The position numbers were made by a program, and so were the translations under genes. Shown here one piece after another: positions 52,358 through 61,819 of a stretch of 64,000 nucleotides of DNA. This stretch comes from Chloroflexota bacterium (GTDB lineage: Bacteria; Chloroflexota; Anaerolineae; UBA4142). The stretch spans positions 130,390 through 194,389 of the forward strand of contig JAMCQI010000049.1 in NCBI GenBank assembly GCA_023381515.1, written 5' to 3'. Below the pieces are notes generated by a model. That model worked only from the letters and a program-made list of their open reading frames with translations, did no database searches and was not told the origin of the DNA. Position 1 is the first letter of the stretch. Every line of letters begins with the position of its first letter.

Positions 52358-53083
52358 TCACTCGTCACTTGGTGCGCGTGGTCTTCCCAGTCCCAGATTG
52401 ATTTTGGCGTTGGATCGCGCGGGGAAACCGAGACGGGCGAGTTCGGGTAGAACGGCGATCGTGCCGTCGGGCTCAAAGCGAGTGATGAGGTCCAGAGAAA
52501 AGACAGAGTCGATCTCTTGGGCGACCTGCCGGACCGCGGCGAGCACCCGGGGCAGCTCCCGGGCAGGAAAGCCCGCCTCGACGATGGCGGAGAGGACGCG
52601 TTCATTCCGCACCTCCGGCGTGAACGTGCCCGTCGCCGGGTTGTCGAAGAGGGCATAGACGGGGTTCTTTTCCTCAAAGCGGACGCCGATGCCGGCGAGT
52701 GCTTGAGTCGCTTTTTCGACGTCGCCCAGGCGGGTGGCGATGCCCGGCCGCCCAAATTCGAGCGCCATGCCGTAGGTGCCGCGGCGGTAGCGGCCGGTGA
52801 CGTCGTTCGTCTTCATCTCTTCGGTGCCGCGGCCAAAGCCGCGGGTGTGCGGATGAGGTACCGTCGGATCGCTAAACTGTTTGCGGAGGACACGCGGCCA
52901 CAAGTCGCTCTCGGGAGGCTGGAAAAAAGCGGCGGTGGGACAATCGGCGCTGCGGCGGCAGACGCCGCACTCGACGCACTGGTTCTCGTCGACACGCAAA
53001 CGGTCTCCGTCGTCGAGAATAGCGCCGACGGGACAGAAGGGGAGGCAGATACCGCAGCCGGTGCAATCGTCGTTGATGCGCAT
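52358..53083 (-). CDS. Double [4Fe-4S] protein, copy B
   Basis: 241 aa. Clusters CTGCGICLPFCP and CVECGVCRRSADCP; C-terminal GRGTEEMKTNDVTGR, LEFGRPGIATR, RNERVLSAIVEAG, AQEIDSVFSLDLITR. No in-frame ATG nearer the cluster. Starts nine bases after the stop of four-cysteine copy C, so copies C and B are one transcript. Confidence 0.78.
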   Translation of the reverse strand: MRINDDCTGCGICLPFCPVGAILDDGDRLRVDENQCVECGVCRRSADCPTAAFFQPPESDLWPRVLRKQFSDPTVPHPHTRGFGRGTEEMKTNDVTGRYRRGTYGMALEFGRPGIATRLGDVEKATQALAGIGVRFEEKNPVYALFDNPATGTFTPEVRNERVLSAIVEAGFPARELPRVLAAVRQVAQEIDSVFSLDLITRFEPDGTIAVLPELARLGFPARSNAKINLGLGRPRAPSDE

Positions 53084-53092
53084 GGCCGGAGG

Positions 53093-53740
53093 CTACTCCT
53101 GGGCGAGAGTGGCGACCAACTCAGCCGCCCGCTTTTGATTAAAGACGCCGCATACGCACGGTTTGCCAAGCTCGGTCGCGGCTGCTTCCGCCGCCATGCG
53201 CCCGCTGCGGACCTGGGAGACCAAGTCCTCCACGAGTGCTGGCGAGGTGAGCGCATGGCCGCACATGGTTGTTATTTCCATCAACTCGGCTTTGGGGAGC
53301 AGCTCTTTCCTACCCCAAACACCCAAGGATAGATCAACCGTGTGCGGCTGTAGACCGACCTCGTCGCACAGGTCAAAGATTTGATCCATCAAGCCGCTGA
53401 CGACTACGGAGAGTCCAATGTCGCGGGCCTTGAGTTCGCTCAAAGCGTTGCGCAAGCGGTCGCGATCGCTAAAGACGCCGCAGACGACGGCATTGGGCTT
53501 GAGCCCGGTGCGCAGTTCGGCTGCGGTCTTGCCGTGGGCCAACGTGCCGGGCACGTACAGACTGCCGAGATTGGTTGGCGCATGCTGGATGAGGACATCG
53601 AAGACCGCGACGAGTTTGTCGAGGGTACGCTTTTTCGCCTGGTCGTCCACGATATCGAATTGACGCGCGGGCATGGCCAAGATGGGAAAATCGTGCTCGA
53701 GCGATGCGCACGACCCCTGGCGATGCAGTGAGTGTGTCAT
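53093..53740 (-). CDS. Four-cysteine protein, copy C
   Basis: 215 aa. All family residues are present (MTHSLHRQGS, GLSVVVSGLMDQIFDLC, LQPHTVDLSLGVWGRKELLP, ITTMCGH, CVCGVFNQKRA). ATG 53740 overlaps the stop of Fe-S copy C by four bases, so the two proteins are probably made in equal amounts and form a complex. Confidence 0.77.
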   Translation of the reverse strand: MTHSLHRQGSCASLEHDFPILAMPARQFDIVDDQAKKRTLDKLVAVFDVLIQHAPTNLGSLYVPGTLAHGKTAAELRTGLKPNAVVCGVFSDRDRLRNALSELKARDIGLSVVVSGLMDQIFDLCDEVGLQPHTVDLSLGVWGRKELLPKAELMEITTMCGHALTSPALVEDLVSQVRSGRMAAEAAATELGKPCVCGVFNQKRAAELVATLAQE

Positions 53741-54456
53741 GGAACGAGTGGCCTCCCCAATCCGACGTTGACTTTGGCATTCGGCCGCACTTGCACTCCC
53801 GCTTGCTCCAAGAGAGAGACGACAGGGATCGTCTTGTCTGGATTCACGCGGGTGATGACGCCCAGACTAAAGACGGTATCGATCTTGTCCTCGACCGCGC
53901 GCAAGGCAGCAATCACCTCGCCCGTCTTTTCGATGGGGACGGTGAATTCGATAATCAGGGAGAGGACGCGCTCGCCGAGAATCTCAGGCTTGAAGGTGCC
54001 GGTGGCGGTATCGGCGAGCAAGGGATAGATCGGGTTTTTCTGTTCATAGACCGCGCCCACCCTCGATACCGCTTGCGCGACCGTCTGTGCATCGGCAAAG
54101 CTCGTGCTGACGCCGGGACGTCCCATCTCGATGCAGAAACCCACCTGACCGAATTTAAAACGGCCGGTGCGGTCGTTCGTCTTGCCTTCTTCGGTGCCGC
54201 GGCCGCCCGCGAAAGTGACCGGGGAGATCGAGATCGGATCGCTGAAATAGCGGCGCAGGTTGCGCGGATAGGGGAGTTGGTCGACGCCCAACTGGACCAT
54301 CGCGTCGACGGGGCACTCGACGAGGCGGGTGCAGACAGCGCATTCAACACACTTGTCCTGGTCGGAGACGGCGATGGGCCCGTCCATAGTAATGGCGCCT
54401 ATGGTGCAATAGGGGAGACAGAGACCACAGCCGATACAATCCTCAGTGATGTGCAA
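53737..54456 (-). CDS. Double [4Fe-4S] protein, copy C
   Basis: 239 aa. Start is TTG 54456, five bases after GGAGG, which gives an N-terminus (HITEDCIGCG) of the same length as copies A and B; the open frame to 54501 is ignored. Clusters CIGCGLCLPYC and CVECAVCTRLVECP; GRGTEEGKTNDRTGR, IEMGRPGVSTS, EDKIDTVFSLGVITR. First enzyme gene after the GntR regulator. Confidence 0.78.
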   Translation of the reverse strand: MHITEDCIGCGLCLPYCTIGAITMDGPIAVSDQDKCVECAVCTRLVECPVDAMVQLGVDQLPYPRNLRRYFSDPISISPVTFAGGRGTEEGKTNDRTGRFKFGQVGFCIEMGRPGVSTSFADAQTVAQAVSRVGAVYEQKNPIYPLLADTATGTFKPEILGERVLSLIIEFTVPIEKTGEVIAALRAVEDKIDTVFSLGVITRVNPDKTIPVVSLLEQAGVQVRPNAKVNVGLGRPLVP

Positions 54457-54541
54457 AGCGACCTCCGACGATGGCGTACCAGGTTGGGCGGCTGCCCGCA
54501 CAGCGGGAGCCTGTTGAGCGATGCTTGCTCAACGGGACGAA

Positions 54542-55237
54542 TTATGTGATGGGGAGGCTATCGAGCAAGCGCCGAGCGGCCTCGAGGATATGGTCGTGCA
54601 CGAGTTTTTGCGCGCGGTCCGCATCGCCGGCGATGACGGCGTCGGCAATAGCGGTGTGATCGCGCAGCACCTCCTGGGGTCGGTTCGGGAGGGCAATCGA
54701 GGCGTGACGAAAACGAGAAACGGAATCGCGTAACTCGGCGAGGAGCTTGAGCAAAGTGGCGTTCCCGCTCACTGCCGCGAGCACATCATGGAATTCCACG
54801 TCGCACGCGGTCAGAGTCCTTAGGTCTTGGCGCTCGACGGCAAGACGAGAACGTTCCAGCACCTGGCGCAGGCAGTCGGCATCGGCTTGGGTCACGCGCT
54901 GAGCGGCGAGGCGACAGACGAGGGCTTCCAAGACAGCTCGTACGGTATAGACCTCTTGGATGCTGGCGCGGGTCAGAGAACTGACGACCATGCCTTTGCC
55001 CGAGGTGGTGACAAGCTGTTCCTGCTCCAGTCGTCGGATGGCTTCTCGAACGGGGACGCGGCTGACGCCGAGCTGCTTGGCAATTTTGGTCTCCACGAGG
55101 TGCTCGCCGGGACCGAATTGCCCCTCGATGATGGCTTGTTTGAGGCGCTCGTAGACCACCTGGCGCAGCGGAGGGTGGCCGTGGATGGGGGCGCCGAGGA
55201 CGGCGCGCAGGCTTGCGGGTTGCTGTTGGGTAATCAT
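54542..55237 (-). CDS. GntR-family regulator, FCD subfamily
   Basis: 231 aa. N-terminal winged helix: LKQAIIEGQFGPGEHLVETK, IAKQLGVSRVPVREAIRRLE; C-terminal all-helical FCD domain whose His/Asp residues (for example DVEFHDVLAAVSGN) bind metal and effector. Such regulators sense organic acids and usually repress their catabolic operon. A perfect operator-like palindrome overlaps its own promoter. Confidence 0.92.
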   Translation of the reverse strand: MITQQQPASLRAVLGAPIHGHPPLRQVVYERLKQAIIEGQFGPGEHLVETKIAKQLGVSRVPVREAIRRLEQEQLVTTSGKGMVVSSLTRASIQEVYTVRAVLEALVCRLAAQRVTQADADCLRQVLERSRLAVERQDLRTLTACDVEFHDVLAAVSGNATLLKLLAELRDSVSRFRHASIALPNRPQEVLRDHTAIADAVIAGDADRAQKLVHDHILEAARRLLDSLPIT

Positions 55238-55252
55238 TGTATACAGTATACA
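55238..55252. promoter_or_regulatory. GntR-type operator
   Basis: TGTATACAGTATACA, a perfect 15-bp palindrome immediately before the gntR start and overlapping its -10 box. The form T-GT-N-AC-A fits FCD-GntR operators. Implies autorepression. Confidence 0.72.
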
Positions 55253-55272
55253 GCAACTCCGTTTTTTGTCAA
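55245..55272 (-). promoter_or_regulatory. gntR promoter, leaderless
   Basis: Minus strand: TTGACA (55272-55267), 16-base spacer, TATACT (55250-55245), seven bases, then ATG 55237. CGGAG lies too far from the ATG to serve as RBS. Confidence 0.7.
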
Positions 55273-55306
55273 ATCTGGGGATTTCGAAGGGTTCGCGGGG
55301 GAGGTC

Positions 55307-57334
55307 CTAAGAAGGGGCGCCTGCTCGGAGACAAGCGACCTGATGCTCCTTGCCGACATCATGAAGCACAGGCCTGGTTTGAGCGCAATCCCGGGTCGCC
55401 AGGCGGCAGCGCGGGTGAAAATTGCAGCCCGTGGGCGGATTCACGAGGCTGGGCGCCTCTCCCTGCAAGAGGATCATCTGCCCACGCTTTTCTTCGATGA
55501 ACGGGTCGGGGATAGGCACGGCCGAAAGCAATGCCTGAGTATAGGGGTGCAACGGGTTTTCGTACAGCGAATGACAGTCGGTGATTTCGACGATGCGTCC
55601 GAGATACATGACCGCGACGCGGTCGCTAATGTGGCGCACCACCGACAAGTCGTGACCGATAAAAAGGTAGGTGAGGCCCAGTCTTTCCTGCAATTCGTCG
55701 AGCAGATTGACGATTTGCGCCTGGATGGAGACGTCGAGCGCGGAAATCGGCTCATCACAGACGATGAGGGAGGGATCAGTCGCCAGGGCGCGCGCAATGC
55801 CGATACGCTGCCGTTGTCCGCCGCTGAATTCGTGCGGCACCCGCTCCGCCAGCCCTGGATTGAGGCCGACCATTCGAAAGAGCTCGGCCACTCGTTCTCG
55901 GTATTCGCCTTTACTTTTCACGAGATGATGAATCTCGAGCGGCTCGCCCACAATGTCGCCCGCACTCTGCCGCGGGTCGAGCGAGCTATACGGGTCTTGG
56001 AAAATAAGCTGCAGCTTGTGGCGGAGAGGGCGGAGTTGACTGGTCGAGTGAGCCGCAATGTCTTGCCCTTCGAAACGAATCTCACCCGCGGTGGGACGAT
56101 ACAGCCGCAAGACGCAGCGCGCGGTGGTGGTCTTGCCGCAGCCGCTCTCGCCCACCAACCCCAGGGTTTCTCCCCGCCTGAGGGTAAAGCTGATATCGTC
56201 CACGGCTCTCAAGTCCGCCACCTTGCGCCGGAGCAATCCCTTGGTCACCGGGAAATACATCTTGAGATTCTTTACCTCAAGGACGAGACCCTCAGAGAAC
56301 CGCTTTCCCTCCGCGCTCGGCGACGCCGCGCTTGCTAAAGCGCCCTCTCTCTCCTTCTCTCCCGCGGGGAAAGGGCAGGCCACATAATGCTGACCGCCGA
56401 TGGGTTGGAGTTTTATCTCTTCCCCCCGGCAGCGGTCGGAATGGCGTGAACAACGAGGATAAAAGGCGCAGGTTCCCATGCGATAGGTGAGGCTCGGCGG
56501 CATCCCGCGAATGGGAATCAACTGCTGCCCTTTCGGCGCATCCAGACGGGGCACCGATTTGAGGAGACCCACCGTATAAGGATGCCGCGGATCGCCAAAG
56601 ATTTCCTTGGCCGTACCCGATTCGACAATGGCGCCCGCATACATGACGTAGATTCTCTGCGCGTAACGTGCGACCACCCCCAGGTTGTGCGTCACGATCA
56701 ACAGCGACATCTTAAACCGCTGAATCGTCTCGCGCAGAAGCTCCAAGAGCTGTGCCTGCGTGGTTACATCCACTGCGGTCGTCGCTTCATCGGCGATCAG
56801 CAGCTTCGGGTTGCAGCCGAGCGCCATGGCGATCATGACCCGCTGCCGCATGCCGCCGCTGAATTGGTGCGGATAGTGGTCAATCCGCTGCTCGGCATCC
56901 GCAATCCCCACCAGTTTCAAGAGTTCGATCGCCCGGGCGCGGGCCGTGCCTCGGTCCATCTTCAAATGCAGGACGAGGCACTCGACGATCTGCTGGCCGA
57001 TGGAGAGCACGGGGTTCAGCGACGTCATCGGCTCTTGGAAAATCATCCCGATCTTGCCGCCGCGCACGGCTCGCATCGCCCGGCTATTCGAGCCGCACTG
57101 CAACAGGTCCACCCCTTCAAACAACACTTGTCCGCTCACGATTTTGCCGGGCGGTGTTGGAATCAACTGCAGGACGGAGAGCTGGCTCGCCGATTTCCCG
57201 GAGCCGCTCTCGCCCACGATGCTGACGATCTCGCCTTCGTCGATATAGTAAGAGATGCCGTCCACCGCGTGGACCGTACTGTCCTCGATATTGAATTCAG
57301 TAGTCAGGTTTTGGACATCCAGAAGGTGCGCCAT
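55307..57334 (-). CDS. Fused oligopeptide-type ABC ATPases (DppD-DppF)
   Basis: 675 aa containing two complete ATPase units. Unit 1 (about 1-330): [39 protein letters not shown] and the Cys-containing tail [19 protein letters not shown], which in DppD-type proteins binds an Fe-S cluster. Unit 2 (about 345-675): [42 protein letters not shown] and [17 protein letters not shown]. Energises the DppBC permease upstream. Fusion of the two subunits is less common than separate genes. Confidence 0.93.
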   Translation of the reverse strand: MAHLLDVQNLTTEFNIEDSTVHAVDGISYYIDEGEIVSIVGESGSGKSASQLSVLQLIPTPPGKIVSGQVLFEGVDLLQCGSNSRAMRAVRGGKIGMIFQEPMTSLNPVLSIGQQIVECLVLHLKMDRGTARARAIELLKLVGIADAEQRIDHYPHQFSGGMRQRVMIAMALGCNPKLLIADEATTAVDVTTQAQLLELLRETIQRFKMSLLIVTHNLGVVARYAQRIYVMYAGAIVESGTAKEIFGDPRHPYTVGLLKSVPRLDAPKGQQLIPIRGMPPSLTYRMGTCAFYPRCSRHSDRCRGEEIKLQPIGGQHYVACPFPAGEKEREGALASAASPSAEGKRFSEGLVLEVKNLKMYFPVTKGLLRRKVADLRAVDDISFTLRRGETLGLVGESGCGKTTTARCVLRLYRPTAGEIRFEGQDIAAHSTSQLRPLRHKLQLIFQDPYSSLDPRQSAGDIVGEPLEIHHLVKSKGEYRERVAELFRMVGLNPGLAERVPHEFSGGQRQRIGIARALATDPSLIVCDEPISALDVSIQAQIVNLLDELQERLGLTYLFIGHDLSVVRHISDRVAVMYLGRIVEITDCHSLYENPLHPYTQALLSAVPIPDPFIEEKRGQMILLQGEAPSLVNPPTGCNFHPRCRLATRDCAQTRPVLHDVGKEHQVACLRAGAPS

Positions 57335-57349
57335 TTCTGCTCCACGCGA

Positions 57350-58264
57350 TCAGATCGTGCCGCGCAGCCGGGGGTCCAGCGCGTCGCGGAGACCATCTCC
57401 GACGAGGTTGAAAGCCAGGACGACGAGCATCACACAAAAACCGGGGGCGATGGAGAGGACCGGGCTCCGTGCCAGATAGCGATAGCCGTCGCTCACCATA
57501 GACCCCCATGCGGCGCCCGGGGGAGCAATGCCCAGCCCCAAAAAGCTCAACCCGGCTTCGGCGAGGATGGCGATGCCCAGGTTCAAGGTAATGAGCACGA
57601 TGAGCGGAGACAAGCAATTGGGCAAGACATGTACCCGCATGATTCTCAGATGGCTCCCGCCGATGATCTCGCCGGCTTTGATAAAGTCGGCTTGCTTGAC
57701 GGCCAAGACCTGGCCGCGCATCAAACGGGCATAGGTGGGAATCAGGGAAATACCCAGCGCGACGATCACGTTCATCAAACCCCCGCCGAGAGCGGCGCCA
57801 ATCGCGAGGGCCAGCATCAGCGAGGGAATCGCCATCAGCGCATCGACGAAACGCATAATCACGGTGCCGGTGAATCCGCCCAGATAGCCGGCGAGGAGGC
57901 CGAGGGCCATACCGATCAGAGCCGCGACCCCGACCGACACCAGCCCCACCGCGACGGAGGTGCGTGAGCCGTAAATGATGCGGCTGAGCGTATCTCGGCC
58001 GAAAGCATCCGTGCCGAGAAGGTGCGTCATGGAAGGCTGCTGCATGGCTTCGCGGAGATTCGGCTTGTAGGGATCGTAGGGGGAGATGAAATCGGCAAAG
58101 ATGGCGACGAAGACGAGCAGCAAGATGACGGCGGCGCCAAAGATGACCACCTTGCGCCCGAAAAAGACGCGCAGGAACCGTCGCCACGCGCTCGCCCGGG
58201 GTGGCATTTCGAGCGAATCGTCGTAGGGGGCAGGAAACTGAAAAGGTGTTGCCGTCGCCGACAT
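57350..58264 (-). CDS. dppC: Oligopeptide-type ABC permease DppC
   Basis: About 304 aa; N-terminal helix, then the family motifs HLLGTDAFGRDTLSRIIYGS, and EAA loop GEIIGGSHLRIMRVHVLPN. GGAG is eight bases before ATG 58264; ATG 58270 is too near. Works with DppB (58276) and the fused ATPase. Confidence 0.93.
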   Translation of the reverse strand: MSATATPFQFPAPYDDSLEMPPRASAWRRFLRVFFGRKVVIFGAAVILLLVFVAIFADFISPYDPYKPNLREAMQQPSMTHLLGTDAFGRDTLSRIIYGSRTSVAVGLVSVGVAALIGMALGLLAGYLGGFTGTVIMRFVDALMAIPSLMLALAIGAALGGGLMNVIVALGISLIPTYARLMRGQVLAVKQADFIKAGEIIGGSHLRIMRVHVLPNCLSPLIVLITLNLGIAILAEAGLSFLGLGIAPPGAAWGSMVSDGYRYLARSPVLSIAPGFCVMLVVLAFNLVGDGLRDALDPRLRGTI

Positions 58265-58275
58265 CGCCATCGCTC

Positions 58276-59223
58276 CTATTCGTCGAACCGGATGCGGGGA
58301 TCAATGTAGCCGTAGGAAATATCCACGAGAAGATTAGCCAGCACGACGACGGCTCCCACGACCATGACGATCCCCTGCACAATCACATAATCTCGATCGA
58401 AGATGCCGCTCACCATCAAGCGCCCCATGCCGGGGATGTTGAAAACCTGCTCGACCAGAACGGAGCCCCCTACCAGGTTGCGGAGATCCATGCCTAGCAG
58501 CGTCACCACCGGGACGAGTGCGTTCTTGAGCGCGTGACCCGCGATCACGCCCCAGTCGCTCAATCCTTTGGCGCGCGCCGTACGGATATAGTCCTGCCGG
58601 ATCACCTCGAGCATGCTCGACCGCGTCTGGCGCGTAATGGAAGCCAGCGGCACGATCGCGAGGCACGCGGCGGGCATGAGGAGCTGCCGAAGGCTCAGTT
58701 CCAGGTTGTCGAAAGGCGATGTGTATCCCTGTACAGGCAGCCAGCCGAGCGTCAGCGCGAAGAGATAGATGCACAGGATGCCGAGCCAGAAGATCGGCAC
58801 CGCCATCGCCAGGTTCGCCGAGACGGTGATGACTGAATCGAGCCAACCTCCGCGGCGGACCGCACAAATGACTCCGGCCGGAATACCCACGGCCACGCTG
58901 ATCAAGAATGCGACGAGCCCCAGGTAAAAGGTCGCGGGCAAACGCGTGGCAATAAGAGTCGTCACGCTGTCCCGATAAAAGATCGAGGTGCCGAGATCGC
59001 CGCGCATAAAGTTGCCGGCCCAATGGGCATACTGCACCCACAGAGGCTGATCCAGCCACAGCTCTTGGCGGAGGGCGTCAATTTGGGCTTGCGTCGCCGA
59101 GTCCCCCAAGATCACGCGGGCCGGATCACCGGGGGTAAGATGCAGCAGCGAAAACGCCACGAAGCTGACGATCACCAAGACGATGAGTGTTTCCAACAAC
59201 CGCCGTACCATAAATGCGACCAT
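58276..59223 (-). CDS. dppB: Oligopeptide-type ABC permease DppB
   Basis: About 315 aa. Typical N-terminus MVRRLLETLIVLVIVSFVAF, then LHLTPGDPARVILGD and the EAA loop RTARAKGLSDWGVIAGHALK. Start is uncertain between ATG 59223 (AGAGG four bases upstream) and ATG 59211; the frame opens to 59289. Confidence 0.92.
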   Translation of the reverse strand: MVAFMVRRLLETLIVLVIVSFVAFSLLHLTPGDPARVILGDSATQAQIDALRQELWLDQPLWVQYAHWAGNFMRGDLGTSIFYRDSVTTLIATRLPATFYLGLVAFLISVAVGIPAGVICAVRRGGWLDSVITVSANLAMAVPIFWLGILCIYLFALTLGWLPVQGYTSPFDNLELSLRQLLMPAACLAIVPLASITRQTRSSMLEVIRQDYIRTARAKGLSDWGVIAGHALKNALVPVVTLLGMDLRNLVGGSVLVEQVFNIPGMGRLMVSGIFDRDYVIVQGIVMVVGAVVVLANLLVDISYGYIDPRIRFDE

Positions 59224-59293
59224 AAGGCCTCTGCAAAGGCGCCCTGCGACGAGTGGCCTGCGCGCCACTCGCCGGCCGGCGCTCTTCACCTCG

Positions 59294-59635
59294 CTATCGC
59301 GCCGGGGGTCGGGTGTTCGGAGGGGGTGGGTCCTTCATGCCGAGTCGGAAGTACTCGCCGGTGGCTTTCCGCTTCCAGGTCACGACGACGGTCTGGTTCA
59401 TGGGATGCCGCATTGCGATCGCCCCGGGGCGATTACAGTCCTCAATACAACATCCGCAGTACCAGCACTCGTCGGGGTAAAGCACGATTGGCGGCTTGTT
59501 CTTTTCCGGATTGGGCATGAGCACATCCGCGCGGCAAACTTCCACGCAGAGATTGCAGCCGTTACATATCTCAAAATCGAATTCGATAGGCACATTGGGG
59601 GTCGGCGGATTGGGCATCATGTAGACTTGAACCAT
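59294..59635 (-). CDS. Ferredoxin-type protein, AprB-like (113 aa)
   Basis: Two clusters: CNGCNLCVEVCRADVL and CWYCGCCIEDCNRPGAI. The short C-terminal extension and pairing with the large flavoprotein 90 bp upstream match the APS-reductase/fumarate-reductase arrangement of a catalytic flavoprotein plus small [4Fe-4S] protein. It would pass electrons to or from the flavin. Confidence 0.85.
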   Translation of the reverse strand: MVQVYMMPNPPTPNVPIEFDFEICNGCNLCVEVCRADVLMPNPEKNKPPIVLYPDECWYCGCCIEDCNRPGAIAMRHPMNQTVVVTWKRKATGEYFRLGMKDPPPPNTRPPAR

Positions 59636-59724
59636 TATGGCTTGCTCCTCTGGGATCGCTAAAGATGATGGCCCGGTCGGTCGCTGCAGCGCGGTTCATG
59701 GCCCGCTACGGCAGCGTCGGACTG

Positions 59725-61719
59725 CTACAGGCCGCTGTGGGCTTTATAGTTTTTCTCAAACGTCGCGGCATACGGCGCCCTCAGGTAATAGTCCAGGGGC
59801 AGTTCCCGCATCTTGACCTGGCCGTTCTCCTGTCGCAGCGGCAAGAGCTTGCGCCACTCGGGCGGGTCTATCTCGGTATAGTCCAGTCGGTTAAAGTTCA
59901 GATACCGGCTGCTGGCCTTGCGCGCCAGCGACGCGTGGATCACCATTTCGCCGACGGTCGCGATGGTATGACATTCCAGCACGCGCTCCAGTTCATGAGG
60001 ATTCGCGGCATAGGCCCGGGTCAATTCCGCCTCCTTGACCTCTCCCAACAGGCGCAAGCCCGCCTGGAGCGCTTGTTCACTGCGGTATTCCCCACAGTAA
60101 TCTTGCATGATGCGGCAGAGGCCCGCGTTCAATTCCTTCCAGCCGATGGCCGCCTTGCTTTTCTGGATGGGAGCATAGACGCGTGCCTTTTCTTGCGCGA
60201 CCTGGCGCGTGTCCAGTACCGCCTCGGCGGCCGTCGCCGCATATTGTGCCGCTTTCCTCCCGGCGTATCGCCCGCTGGTGGCCGCGCCCGAGTGCTCTCC
60301 GCCCCCGTAGACACAACGGCCGCCGGCATATAATCCCTCCAGATTGGACCGGAGGTCCCAGTCGACCACCAACCCCCCACCGAATATTTCACGCCATTGG
60401 GAAATCGGCGCTCCGGCGGGATAGTGCGGGCTCGTATAGGCATCCGGGGACATGATGGGCGCCTGGAGCATATCCTGGTCGGGGTCGAAACCGGCTTGCG
60501 TGTAAACGTCGTAAACGGGAATGCGAGTCTTACCTTCGTTGCCGACCATCAGTCCGAAGATGGCTCGCCGCTCGTGCTCCGGCAGCCCGGGCAGGTCGGC
60601 ATACATGGGCAGAGTGATTTCCCCTTTCCGGATCCGCTCGGCCAGGGTATCGTCGATATAGTTCCCCTTGACCTCCCGGCTGATCGCGCCGCCGACCAGT
60701 CCTCCTCCCATCAGGATGAATTTCTGCCCGGGAGCCGGTTGGAAGCGTTCGCCGACGGTCTTGAGTTCCTGGCCGTCCCGATTGAACCACCGCACCTCTT
60801 GGCCGCGAGCATCGACCATCGTGCAGCCATACCACGTGTTGTCGGGATAACCGACGCCATACTGAATATAGGCAAAGCCGCCGGCGCTGCTGATGGAGCG
60901 TTCCATCGCCGCGTACTCGGCGCCGGCATTCCAGCCCATGGCGTGACCGTCGCCGACGATGTTGATATCCGCAAAGGTGGATGCGCCGCCGTTTAGTTCG
61001 GTCGAGAAAGTCCATTCCCGCCGGGGATGGGCCAGCGCGAGCACCGTCGCCTTGGCCTGGAAGATGTAAAACTCGCCCGTTCTCACGTGGACGCCGGTCG
61101 CCCCGACGACTCGGGCCCCTTGCTTGCCCCCTTCCGTCAGGAGGCTGGTGCTCATGACCCGGTCGCAAATCTGAACGCCCAGGCGCTTGACCTCTTTGTA
61201 CAAGGCGAGCTTGATATTGTGGCCATACACCCTCAGGGTATGTTTGTTTTCATAGTCATAAGTGAACATCAACTTGGTTTCATCATCTCGGAACGCGGCG
61301 CCCTTGAACTCGTCGTTGACATCTCGGATCTGCACGCCCATCTGCTCACAATCGAGCAGCGTGTCCCAACTCTCCTTACATTGAACGTACCGCAACGGGC
61401 CGCAATCGTAACCCGCAAAGCTATCGACGATCGCCCGGGTGTACTCTTCCGGAGAGACCTTGCTGCACGGATTGGTACACGCCGCCTGCCAATGATCCAC
61501 TCCGGCGCCTCCCTGTCCGCTTCGTCGGACCGCTCCTTTCTCCACGATCACGACCTGGGCGCCCCTGCGCGCGGCGTTGATGGCCGCGTGGCACCCCGCG
61601 ATGCCGCCGCCGAGAACAAGAACGTCCGCGGTGATTCGGTGCTCCTGACCATAGCGCACGGGATAGGGCCACTCGGGCAGAGGAGCATCTCGCTGTATGA
61701 ATTCCCACCATGATGTCAT
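59725..61719 (-). CDS. FAD-dependent oxidoreductase, AprA/fumarate reductase flavoprotein-like
   Basis: 664 aa. FAD motif DVLVLGGGIAGCHAAINAAR, RSGQGGAGVDHW (AprA-like substrate loop), GLYAGGRCVYGGGEHSGAAT and the succinate-dehydrogenase-type helical C-terminal domain. Not true AprA: the neighbours include no sulfate activation gene, and the substrate residues could not be verified. Likely reduces or oxidises an organic acid double bond, with the ferredoxin as partner. Confidence 0.85.
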   Translation of the reverse strand: MTSWWEFIQRDAPLPEWPYPVRYGQEHRITADVLVLGGGIAGCHAAINAARRGAQVVIVEKGAVRRSGQGGAGVDHWQAACTNPCSKVSPEEYTRAIVDSFAGYDCGPLRYVQCKESWDTLLDCEQMGVQIRDVNDEFKGAAFRDDETKLMFTYDYENKHTLRVYGHNIKLALYKEVKRLGVQICDRVMSTSLLTEGGKQGARVVGATGVHVRTGEFYIFQAKATVLALAHPRREWTFSTELNGGASTFADINIVGDGHAMGWNAGAEYAAMERSISSAGGFAYIQYGVGYPDNTWYGCTMVDARGQEVRWFNRDGQELKTVGERFQPAPGQKFILMGGGLVGGAISREVKGNYIDDTLAERIRKGEITLPMYADLPGLPEHERRAIFGLMVGNEGKTRIPVYDVYTQAGFDPDQDMLQAPIMSPDAYTSPHYPAGAPISQWREIFGGGLVVDWDLRSNLEGLYAGGRCVYGGGEHSGAATSGRYAGRKAAQYAATAAEAVLDTRQVAQEKARVYAPIQKSKAAIGWKELNAGLCRIMQDYCGEYRSEQALQAGLRLLGEVKEAELTRAYAANPHELERVLECHTIATVGEMVIHASLARKASSRYLNFNRLDYTEIDPPEWRKLLPLRQENGQVKMRELPLDYYLRAPYAATFEKNYKAHSGL

Positions 61720-61756
61720 CTTGGCCTCTCGACTTGGTCAATCCTCGGGAATATGT

Positions 61757-61792
61757 GATCAATCGGAACCGGAGTTCCGGTTCCGATTGATC
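61757..61792. terminator. Intergenic hairpin between binding protein and flavoprotein genes
   Basis: Sixteen-pair perfect stem GATCAATCGGAACCGG / CCGGTTCCGATTGATC with loop AGTT. No strong T-run; probably a partial terminator or mRNA stabiliser that keeps the binding protein at a higher level. Confidence 0.6.
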
Positions 61793-61819
61793 GTTGGTCT
61801 TAAGGGACGTGCGTCGCCG

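Noticed and set aside
54827..56338. 503-aa plus-strand ORF
   Set aside because: Shadow of gntR and the fused ATPase gene; no RBS or motif.
59725..61719. Dissimilatory APS reductase (sulfate reduction or sulfite oxidation)
   Set aside because: No sat, dsr or qmo genes nearby; the cluster is full of organic-acid transport and degradation genes.
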